Assembly (NCBI GenBank): GCA_947643945.1
Contig: CANRXN010000063.1
Location: forward strand, 1 to 6,392
DNA: 6,392 nucleotides
Origin: an uncultured Clostridium sp.
GTDB taxonomy: Bacteria > Bacillota > Clostridia > TANB77 > CAG-508
Direction: 5' to 3'
Part shown: in pieces, positions 1 to 4,822 of the stretch
Layout: every line of letters starts with the position of its first letter
Position numbering within the stretch: the first letter of the stretch is position 1
Program-made: the position numbers and the translations under genes
Notes under the pieces: model-generated
What the model saw: the letters and a program-made list of their open reading frames with translations, nothing else
Told to the model about the DNA's origin: nothing
The model's database searches: none

Positions 1-1
1 A

Positions 2-883
2 GTAGAAGATATTAATCAACAGAAATTTATTGTTCCAGCAGGTTTTAAAATAGCAAGTGATTCAGCAGAAACAGTAGCAGAAGGAGTTGTAATTGAAGAT
101 TTAACAGGTAATCAATTTGTATGGGTGCCAGTAGATAATATGGCAAACTTCAAAACAATAGAAGGATACAGTAATAATAATCTACAATCTCTGTTAACGA
201 ATTGTACAGAACCATTTGCCAATGGATATAGTACAGAACAAGCAGAATATAATGCTATGTATGATAGAGTAAAAAATAATAAAGGATTTTATATAGGAAG
301 ATTCGAAGCAGGAAAAGATAGTTCAGGAAATGTAGTAGTAAAAAAAGGAGCAAATGTTTATAATGATGTCCCATGGGGAAATAGTATGAATGATATAGAA
401 GGAACAAGTCAAACAGGAGGAAAAGTAGGGGCTGTAAAACTAGCAAAAGAATTTGCAAAAAAGAACAAGTACCAAGGTATAACAAGTACTCTATGTTATG
501 GAGTACAATGGGATGCGACTTTAAAATTTATTGACTCTGCGTTTACTGGTTTTGCAAAAGATAGTAGTAAACAGGGTTGGTATTATGATAATTATAGCAA
601 AACAGATTCAGGAAATATAGAAACAAATCCAAGTCATATAACAGGAAAAGATTTAATTTATAGTGATAATTTAAATGTAGTAACTAACAAGCAAAAGAAT
701 ATCTATGATATGGCAGGAAATGTTTTAGAATGGACTCTGGAAGCTTACAACACCAACACTCGTGTTTATCGTGGAGGTAGTTACAACCGTGATGGTTCTA
801 ACTTTACGGCTTCCGGTCGTAGCGCTAGCATTCCGAACAATACCGGCGACCTCATTGGCTTTCGTGTAGCTTTGTATTTGTGA
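2..883 (+). CDS. CLec/SUMF1-like (FGE-sulfatase fold) protein, 5'-truncated by window edge; probable DGR target
   Basis: The reading frame is open to the left edge (293 residues visible). The sequence before the first in-frame ATG (125) is protein-like and leads straight into FVWVPV, so ATG 125 is internal and the true start is outside the window. Motifs typical of the formylglycine-generating-enzyme/C-type-lectin fold occur in order: FVWVPV near residue 40, YIGRFEAG, VPWG, DMAGNVLEWT, RGGSY, and a terminal IGFRVALYL. The two paired catalytic cysteines of true formylglycine-generating enzymes are not seen; only isolated Cys residues (in TNCTEP and TLCYG) are present. A binding role is therefore more likely than enzymatic sulfatase activation. 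The last ~46 codons differ from the rest in composition and look like a DGR variable region. No signal peptide or anchor can be judged because the N-terminus is missing. Fold assignment is firm; function as a diversified ligand-binding protein is inference. Confidence 0.85.
   Translation, partial: VEDINQQKFIVPAGFKIASDSAETVAEGVVIEDLTGNQFVWVPVDNMANFKTIEGYSNNNLQSLLTNCTEPFANGYSTEQAEYNAMYDRVKNNKGFYIGRFEAGKDSSGNVVVKKGANVYNDVPWGNSMNDIEGTSQTGGKVGAVKLAKEFAKKNKYQGITSTLCYGVQWDATLKFIDSAFTGFAKDSSKQGWYYDNYSKTDSGNIETNPSHITGKDLIYSDNLNVVTNKQKNIYDMAGNVLEWTLEAYNTNTRVYRGGSYNRDGSNFTASGRSASIPNNTGDLIGFRVALYL
740..880 (+). other. Candidate DGR variable region (VR) at the 3' end of the CLec gene
   Basis: A hand count gives about 48% G+C for 743-880 against about 26% for 601-720 of the same gene. 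Arginine switches from AGA to CGT (five CGT codons) and glycine to GGT/GGC. The codons at 785, 788, 815, 821, 824, 827, 830, 836, 839, 845, 848 and 851 read AAC, CGT, GGT, AGC, GCT, AGC, ATT, AAC, AAT, GGC, GAC and CTC. All end in C or T and all can be reached from AAC or AAT by changing only adenines, which is the adenine-specific mutagenesis pattern of DGRs. Invariant scaffold codons (RGGSY, FTAS, IGFR) lie between them, as in known CLec DGR targets such as TvpA and Mtd. The template repeat and reverse transcriptase are not in the window, so the assignment rests on pattern alone. Confidence 0.65.
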
Positions 884-962
884 AACTGACGGCTTAAGAA
901 AACCAAAATTTTAGATTGTGCTTAGAGTAGTTTTAAAAGCACTAAAATTTGAATTAAAGAAA

Positions 963-1011
963 TTTTCCTAACGTAGCGCCACTAATGTGGCGTTCTTTGT
1001 ATTGTAGGAAA
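963..1011. repeat. Nested inverted repeat / hairpin after the CLec gene (possible terminator or DGR-type stem-loop)
   Basis: An 8-pair stem (975-982 with 987-994, one G-T pair) closes a TAAT tetraloop. It sits inside an outer 7-base perfect inverted repeat, TTTCCTA at 964-970 and TAGGAAA at 1005-1011. A short T-rich run (TTCTTTGT) follows the inner stem, so it could act as a weak Rho-independent terminator for the CLec gene. An 8-bp stem with a 4-base loop also resembles the hairpin that promotes mutagenic homing downstream of the variable region in the Bordetella phage DGR. That hairpin is only a few bases from its VR, whereas this one is about 90 bases past the stop codon, so a terminator is the simpler reading. 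Confidence 0.6.
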
Positions 1012-1035
1012 GTGCCATTTTTAAATTTAAATTAG

Positions 1036-1066
1036 GAAAAAATAAAAAGGCATAATAAATATGCCT
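1036..1066 (-). terminator. Terminator-like hairpin, minus-strand orientation
   Basis: AGGCATA at 1048-1054 pairs perfectly with TATGCCT at 1060-1066 around a 5-base loop. Read on the minus strand, the stem is followed by TTTTTATTTTTTCC, a good U-tract. On the plus strand the stem is followed by CAAAAAA and would not terminate. No minus-strand gene is visible to its right, so it may be a remnant or serve to block antisense transcription. Confidence 0.45.
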
Positions 1067-1157
1067 CAAAAAATATCTTTTTGAAGTTATAATGGTAAAT
1101 CAAAATAATGTAAAAAATTCATATAGAAAATATATTACATAAATTTAACTAAAAATA

Positions 1158-1186
1158 TTGACACAGCAAGTATTCTATTATAAAAT
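1158..1186 (+). promoter_or_regulatory. Sigma-A-type promoter for the RhuM-family gene
   Basis: A perfect -35 box TTGACA (1158-1163) is followed after 17 bases by TAAAAT (1181-1186). An overlapping TATAAA at 1179-1184 is a less well spaced alternative. Transcription would start near 1193, giving a leader of about 34 bases ahead of the GAGGTGA ribosome binding site. The rest of 884-1226 contains only the two hairpins listed here and AT-rich sequence with no coding signal. Confidence 0.75.
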
Positions 1187-1226
1187 ACAAACAACAGTTC
1201 AGAAATAAAATATGAGGTGATTAGTA

Positions 1227-2163
1227 TTGAACAGTATAGAAAATTTAAAAGATTTAATTATATACCAAAGTCAAAATAACGAAAATATATCTGTTGAAGT
1301 TTTATATAATGAAGAAGATTTTTGGTTAACTCAAAAGTCAATGTCAAAATTATTTAATGTGGTAGAAAATAATATAACATATCATTTACAAAATATATTT
1401 AAAACAAGAGAATTAGAGCAAGATTCAGTTACTCAAAAAATTAGAGTAACTGCTTCAGATGGAAAAAAATATAATACAAATTTTTACAGTTTAGATGCAA
1501 TTATAGCAGTTGGTTATAGAGTAAATTCAAAAGAAGCGACAGATTTTAGAATTTGGTCAACCAAAACTTTAAAAGAATATATAAAAAAAGGATTTGTTGT
1601 CAATAGTGAAATGTTAAAAAATGGACCAAAATTTGGAAAAGATTACTTTGATGAATTATTAGTTAAGATAAAAGAAATTAGAGCAAGTGAAAGAAGATTT
1701 TATCAAAAAATAACTGATATATACAAAGAATGTAGTTTTGACTATGATAAAAATAGTGAAACTACACAAGAATTTTACAAAAATGTTCAAAACAAGTTAC
1801 ATTTTGCAATTACTGGAATGACAGCACCTGAAATAATTTACAACAGAGTAGATAGCAAAAAATTATCTTTCACAAGAAGAAATTACAGAACTAAACAATT
1901 TAGTATCTATGTATCTTGACTATGCAGAAAGACAAGTAAAACTAGGCAAGATTATTTCAATGCAAGAATGGAAAGAAAAATTAGAAGTATTCTTAAAAAT
2001 TAACGAATATAATATTTTAAAGGATAACGGAAAAATAAAGAGAGAAATAGCAGATAAATTTGCTTTAGATGAATATAAAAAGTATAGAGTTATACAAGAT
2101 AAAAATTACATTTCAGACTTTGATGAGTTAGTAAAAGAAACAAAAAATCTTAACAACATCTAA
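1227..2163 (+). pseudogene. rhuM: RhuM-family protein gene, inactivated by a frame-disrupting internal deletion
   Basis: The start is TTG at 1227, set by the ribosome binding site GAGGTGA (1214-1220) six bases upstream. The N-terminal part matches the RhuM family (named after the Salmonella pathogenicity-island virulence protein RhuM; molecular function unknown). Visible family hallmarks are the VWLTQ-like segment FWLTQKSMSKLF, an NITYHLQNIF helix typical of a DNA-binding-like domain, the FYSLDAIIAVGYRVNS motif and FRIWSTKTLKEYIKKGF. The first frame runs off the family alignment after VDSKK (1857-1862) and stops at 1917-1919. The family sequence resumes in the +1 frame at 1861 as NYLSQEEITELNNLVSMYLDYAERQ and continues to the stop at 2161-2163. 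From memory of the family, about 25 residues normally found between these points (a PNMGLT-W segment) are absent. An out-of-frame deletion therefore fits better than a single-base slip. Often found in accessory regions. Confidence 0.85.
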
Positions 2164-2188
2164 GCGACAACTTATCTAGGAGGTAAAA

Positions 2189-2335
2189 ATGAAGGATAAG
2201 AAAAAAATAATAAACTGGGTAATAGCAATAATAGTTGCCATTGTGTACTTAACAGTAAGTATTGTATTTAAGAGTTGGGCTTATTCTTGGCTTATATGGG
2301 GTGTTTATGCAATTTATAGATTTATTGCGAAATAG
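2189..2335 (+). CDS. 48-residue small hydrophobic membrane protein
   Basis: ATG 2189 lies five bases after a perfect AGGAGG (2178-2183), the strongest ribosome binding site in the window, and the frame closes at TAG 2333-2335. The product has a basic N-terminus (MKDKKK). Two hydrophobic stretches follow, at about residues 8-27 and 30-44, separated by a short KSWAYS turn. It is probably a two-helix integral membrane peptide with aromatic-rich second helix (WAYSWLIWGVYAIY). It resembles the membrane tails found on some Clostridia HTH regulators and permease-prefix proteins, so it may be a free-standing version or relic of such a tail. It begins 25 bases after the end of the broken rhuM gene and has no promoter of its own that I can see. 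Function unknown. The start and ribosome binding site argue it is translated if transcribed. Confidence 0.6.
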   Translation: MKDKKKIINWVIAIIVAIVYLTVSIVFKSWAYSWLIWGVYAIYRFIAK

Positions 2336-2363
2336 AGAAATTACAATTTGAAATGGGGTATTT

Positions 2364-2492
2364 ATGAATATAAGAGTTAATAATGTAAATCTTAATTATG
2401 AGGAATATGGAAGCGGAAAACCAATAATATTATTGTGTGGTAATAGCGAATGACTGGATATATTTAATAAATTAATAAAGAATTTGCAATAA
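2364..2492 (+). pseudogene. Remnant of an alpha/beta-hydrolase gene (N-terminal end only)
   Basis: ATG 2364 opens MNIRVNNVNLNYEEYGSGKP, followed by IILLCGNSE and TGA at 2451-2453. This is the usual start of a Clostridia alpha/beta hydrolase: strand 1, the Y-x-x-Y-G-S-G-K-P turn and the strand 3/oxyanion loop, where HGN is normal and CGN is seen here. Past the stop the same frame still reads LDIFNKLIKNLQ, the expected next helix, before a second stop at 2490-2492. The nucleophile elbow and all later catalytic parts are missing, so the gene is both nonsense-mutated and truncated. Only a weak GGGG sits upstream as ribosome binding site. Confidence 0.7.
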
Positions 2493-2580
2493 TTTTATAC
2501 CACAATTATCATTAGCACCACTTGGAATATTACCAGAATATCAGAAACAAGGAATAGGTAAAAAGTTAATAGAAAAAGGA
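2491..2580 (+). pseudogene. Fragment of a GNAT-family N-acetyltransferase gene (motif A)
   Basis: Starting at 2500, the frame reads PQLSLAPLGILPEY then QKQGIGKKLIEKG. This matches the core strand beta-4 and the acetyl-CoA pyrophosphate-binding loop (Q/R-x-x-G-x-G/A) of GNAT acetyltransferases. It lies directly after the hydrolase remnant in a different frame and has no start codon or ribosome binding site. The family resemblance ends at about 2580, where the sequence turns into HLSVRMF and soon stops at 2629-2631. Both ends of the domain are missing, so this is a relic left by deletion. The remaining bases to 2640 hold nothing recognisable. Confidence 0.7.
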
Positions 2581-2657
2581 CACCTATCAGTTAGAATGTT
2601 TCTCTTTTTCTTATATAAAACTTCCTACTAGCTATGCCCTACATATTAGGAATGGCT

Positions 2658-2686
2658 TTGCAAATTTACTAAAGATGTGCTATAAT
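2658..2686 (+). promoter_or_regulatory. Extended -10 promoter of scfA
   Basis: TTGCAA (2658-2663) and a perfect TATAAT (2681-2686) are separated by 17 bases, with a TG extended -10 element at 2678-2679. The predicted start near 2693 gives a leader of about 48 bases. This placement rules out the longer reading that would begin at ATG 2675, because that ATG lies inside the promoter. Confidence 0.8.
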
Positions 2687-2740
2687 TGGCATATACTAAT
2701 AGACTATAGATGTCTAGCACAGCAAAGGAGGGTAGACCCA

Positions 2741-2884
2741 ATGAAACATGTAAAAACTTTAAACACCCAGACGCTGAACAATACAGTAAAAAAGGGTGGC
2801 TGTGGCGAATGCCAGACATCTTGCCAGTCAGCTTGTAAGACTTCTTGTACCGTAGGAAACCAGACCTGCGAGCAGAAGAAATAA
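2741..2884 (+). CDS. scfA: SCIFF ranthipeptide precursor (six cysteines in forty-five residues)
   Basis: ATG 2741 follows AAGGAGG (2725-2731) at nine bases. The 47-residue product begins MKHVKTLNT, the conserved SCIFF leader. It has six cysteines at 21, 24, 28, 32, 36 and 43, with the core GGCGECQTSCQSACKTSC followed by TVGNQTCE. SCIFF peptides are substrates of a radical SAM/SPASM maturase that makes a sactipeptide-like thioether to a threonine. In the Clostridium thermocellum peptide CteA the link reported is Cys32-Thr37, and Cys32 and Thr37 are both present here at the same positions. The family is nearly universal in Clostridia and highly conserved, suggesting a housekeeping rather than antimicrobial role, still undefined. 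The maturase gene, often adjacent, is not in the window. The upstream neighbour is a gene-remnant zone and the downstream gene is trmFO. An in-frame ATG at 2675 is rejected as start because it lies in the promoter. Confidence 0.96.
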   Translation: MKHVKTLNTQTLNNTVKKGGCGECQTSCQSACKTSCTVGNQTCEQKK

Positions 2885-2890
2885 GATTGG

Positions 2891-2924
2891 CAAAAAAGAA
2901 GGGCGAATGACAAACATTCGCCCT
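2891..2924 (-). terminator. Strong hairpin after scfA, T-tract only on the minus strand
   Basis: AGGGCGAATG (2900-2909) pairs perfectly over 10 bases with CATTCGCCCT (2915-2924) around an ACAAA loop. On the minus strand the stem is followed by TCTTTTTTG, a classical terminator tail. On the plus strand it is followed by ATAAAAAC, so it is a poor plus-strand terminator and might instead stabilise the 3' end of the short scfA transcript. No minus-strand gene lies to its right, which makes the orientation odd. Confidence 0.6.
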
Positions 2925-2949
2925 ATAAAAACAATTAACACATGAAAAA

Positions 2950-3005
2950 ATGAAAAACTTCAAGAAATTACCGATAAAAAAATGAAGTTTTTCATATTTT
3001 TATCG
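2950..3005 (+). terminator. Two mutually exclusive hairpins between scfA and trmFO (terminator/attenuator-like)
   Basis: Hairpin A is a perfect 13-bp stem, 2950-2962 with 2983-2995, around a 20-base loop, and is followed directly by ATTTTTAT. Hairpin B uses CGATAAAAA (2972-2980) with TTTTTATCG (2997-3005). After one A-A mismatch it adds five inner pairs (2982-2986 with 2991-2995) and a GTTT loop. The two share 2983-2995 and cannot form together. A resembles a plus-strand terminator for scfA; B would sequester the U-rich tail. The complex ends 19 bases before the trmFO start. Whether it is regulatory or a simple terminator with chance AT-rich alternative pairing cannot be decided here. Confidence 0.55.
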
Positions 3006-3024
3006 ATTAACAAGAAAGAGGAAA

Positions 3025-4449
3025 ATGATGCAAGACTATATAACCATAATAGGAGGAGGCTTAGCTGGATGCGAAGCAGCTTACCAAATTGCCAAACAAA
3101 AAATAAAAGTAAAACTATATGAAATGAAACCACAAAAATATTCGCCAGCCCACAGTAACGAAAATTTAGCAGAAATCGTATGTAGTAATTCCTTTAAATC
3201 AAACTTGCTAACCAATGCCTGTGGTTTATTAAAAGAAGAACTAAGAAGGCTAGACTCTTTATTAATTAAAATAGCAGACGAAACAAAAGTACCAGCAGGA
3301 CAAGCATTAGCCGTTGATCGAGAAGTCTTCTCTAAAAGAGTAACAGAAGAAATTAGAAACAATCTTTATATAGAAGTAATTCATCAAGAAGTAACCAACC
3401 TAAAAGAAATGTTAGAAGAAGGGATTGTAATTATAGCAACAGGACCCTTAACATCAAATGCCTTAGCAAGCCAAATACAAGAATTAACAGGGCAAGACAA
3501 ATTATACTTTTATGATGCAGCAGCACCAATTGTTAGCAAAGACAGTATCGATTTTTCCATTGCCTTTTATGGTGACCGATACAGCCAAGAAAAGAAAAAA
3601 GAAGAAAGCGAAGAAGAATGGAAAGCAAGACTAGAAAAGCAAGATAGAGAAGAACAAAGTTACATTAACTTACCTATGAACCAAGAAGAATACGAAAACT
3701 TTTGGAAAGAATTAGTAGAAGCCGAAGTAGTAACTTTACACGAATTTGAAAAAAGAGAAATCTTTGAAGGATGCATGCCAATCGAAGTAATGGCAAAAAG
3801 AGGAATCGACACCTTACGATTTGGACCTTTAAAGCCAGTAGGATTTGACGACCCTAGAACTGCAAGAAGACCGTATGCCATTGTACAGCTAAGACAAGAC
3901 GACAAGCAAGCAAGCCTTTATAACTTAGTAGGATTCCAAACCAACCTAAAATTTGGAGAACAAAAAAGAGTATTTAGTAAAATACCAGGTTTAGCAAAAG
4001 CAGAATTTATAAAATATGGTGTTATGCACCGAAACACTTACATAAATTCCAGCCAATTATTAAACGAAACCTATAGGCTAAAAACTATACCAAATTTATA
4101 CTTTGCCGGGCAGATTACAGGAGTAGAAGGCTATGTAGAATCGATATCTTCTGGACTAGTAGCAGGCTTAAACGCTGCCAGTGTTTTTGGGGATGCCCTT
4201 AGCTGTGAGAGCGAAAGCGAACTACAGATAAGTAAAACCTTTAGGTGCGGGGTCAAAAAATATTGTTTTTCAAAATATACTATGATTGGGGCTTTAGCCA
4301 ATTATATTTCGACTCCAAATCAAAAGTTCCAACCCATGAACGCGAATTTTGGTATATTACCAGAATTAGAAGGAAAAAAGATTAGGGACAAAAAAGAAAG
4401 ATACCTAAGGTTGACAGAAAGAAGTTTAGAAAATTTAGAGGTAAAATGA
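3025..4449 (+). CDS. trmFO: TrmFO: methylenetetrahydrofolate-tRNA-(uracil-54-C5)-methyltransferase (FADH2-oxidising)
   Basis: TrmFO transfers a methylene group from 5,10-methylenetetrahydrofolate to U54 of the tRNA T-loop, reducing it with FADH2/NAD(P)H to give m5U. It is the Gram-positive counterpart of SAM-dependent TrmA and is cytosolic. The N-terminus has the FAD Rossmann motif IIGGGLAGCEAA (residues 8-19). Conserved VCSNSFKSN (Cys53) and EGCMPIEVMAKRG (Cys250) hold the two catalytic cysteines (Cys53 and Cys226 in B. subtilis). FGPLKPVG, RPYAIVQLRQDD, YGVMHRNTYIN, FAGQITGVEGYVES and FQPMNANFGILPEL complete the family pattern. At 474 residues it is longer than the usual ~435. The extra length lies in a charged segment at about residues 189-210 and a Cys-containing segment at about 389-415. 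ATG 3028 is the better start: AAAGAGG (3015-3021) is six bases from it but only three from ATG 3025. The gene stands alone between hairpins, probably transcribed from scfA read-through or an unrecognised promoter. Confidence 0.97.
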   Translation: MMQDYITIIGGGLAGCEAAYQIAKQKIKVKLYEMKPQKYSPAHSNENLAEIVCSNSFKSNLLTNACGLLKEELRRLDSLLIKIADETKVPAGQALAVDREVFSKRVTEEIRNNLYIEVIHQEVTNLKEMLEEGIVIIATGPLTSNALASQIQELTGQDKLYFYDAAAPIVSKDSIDFSIAFYGDRYSQEKKKEESEEEWKARLEKQDREEQSYINLPMNQEEYENFWKELVEAEVVTLHEFEKREIFEGCMPIEVMAKRGIDTLRFGPLKPVGFDDPRTARRPYAIVQLRQDDKQASLYNLVGFQTNLKFGEQKRVFSKIPGLAKAEFIKYGVMHRNTYINSSQLLNETYRLKTIPNLYFAGQITGVEGYVESISSGLVAGLNAASVFGDALSCESESELQISKTFRCGVKKYCFSKYTMIGALANYISTPNQKFQPMNANFGILPELEGKKIRDKKERYLRLTERSLENLEVK

Positions 4450-4478
4450 GCAAATTTAGCAGGTTTGCTCGTTTTTTT
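4447..4478 (+). terminator. Rho-independent terminator of trmFO
   Basis: GAGCAAA (4448-4454) pairs with TTTGCTC (4464-4470), extendable by a T-G pair, and is followed by seven T residues (4472-4478). The stem starts within the trmFO stop codon, so the terminator overlaps the end of the gene. The stretch from 4479 to the next promoter at 4545 shows nothing recognisable. Confidence 0.88.
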
Positions 4479-4544
4479 GCTTCTTTGGAAAGTTTTACAA
4501 TTGTTACCAGAGTATGACAAATTTATTAAATTTATGTAAATCTA

Positions 4545-4573
4545 TTGAAATGATAAGTAAAACGTGTTATAAT
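4545..4573 (+). promoter_or_regulatory. Extended -10 promoter of the coiled-coil operon
   Basis: TTGAAA (4545-4550) and a perfect TATAAT (4568-4573) are 17 bases apart, with a TG extended -10 element at 4565-4566. Transcription would begin near 4580. The in-frame ATG at 4579 therefore lies at or just before the transcript start and cannot be the translation start; ATG 4618 is used instead. Confidence 0.82.
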
Positions 4574-4617
4574 TATACATGAATGAGTTTAAAAAGAACG
4601 AAAGAAAGGGGAGTATT

Positions 4618-4797
4618 ATGGATATTCAAAAAGAAAAAGAAGAAATAAAAAAATTATTAGATGAGGTTAATTCAAATCTTGAAAAAGAAGAGATTGATAA
4701 TGCATCTAAAAAAGAACTTTTGGAATACATAAAACTTAATTTAGAAATCGAGAAAAAATTAGCTGTTATTGGAGAATGGGAAAAAGCTAAAAAATAA
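4618..4797 (+). CDS. 59-residue charged alpha-helical protein of unknown function
   Basis: ATG 4618 follows AAAGGGGAG (4605-4613) by four bases and a promoter 45 bases upstream. The product is almost entirely Lys/Glu/Leu/Ile/Asn with no Cys, no Gly-rich turns except one (VIGEWEK) and no hydrophobic segment long enough for a membrane. Leu/Ile spacing (IKKLLDEV, LLEYIKLNLEIEKKL) suggests two amphipathic helices joined at about NASKKE, forming a helical hairpin or a dimeric coiled coil. It is the first gene of a two-gene operon, with 25 bases to the next start, so it may bind the larger coiled-coil product. I do not recognise a family. The longer reading from ATG 4579 is unlikely because that codon coincides with the transcription start. 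Confidence 0.75.
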   Translation: MDIQKEKEEIKKLLDEVNSNLEKEEIDNASKKELLEYIKLNLEIEKKLAVIGEWEKAKK

Positions 4798-4822
4798 GAA
4801 AGAAGAAAGGTAGGAAAGAAAT

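Noticed and set aside
125..883. ATG 125 as the start of the CLec gene
   Set aside because: The frame is open to the left edge and the upstream residues form the usual lead-in to FVWVPV; no ribosome binding site precedes 125.
1850..1870. Programmed ribosomal frameshift in rhuM
   Set aside because: The A-run resembles a slippery site, but a +1 shift would be needed and the family's ~25-residue segment would still be missing, which indicates a deletion.
2675..2740. Longer SCIFF reading from ATG 2675
   Set aside because: The ATG overlaps the extended -10 promoter and is not in the transcript; the SCIFF leader starts at MKHVKTLNT.
2646..2963. Minus-strand open frames opposite scfA, trmFO and the coiled-coil genes
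   Set aside because: They are antisense shadows with no ribosome binding site, low-complexity Phe/Leu/Ser-rich translations and no family resemblance.
2885..3024. Riboswitch or T-box upstream of trmFO
   Set aside because: Only simple competing stems are present; no conserved riboswitch core or T-box sequence could be identified, and the region is too short.
4579..4617. 13-residue N-terminal extension of the 59-residue protein
   Set aside because: ATG 4579 is at the predicted transcription start and has no ribosome binding site; ATG 4618 has one.
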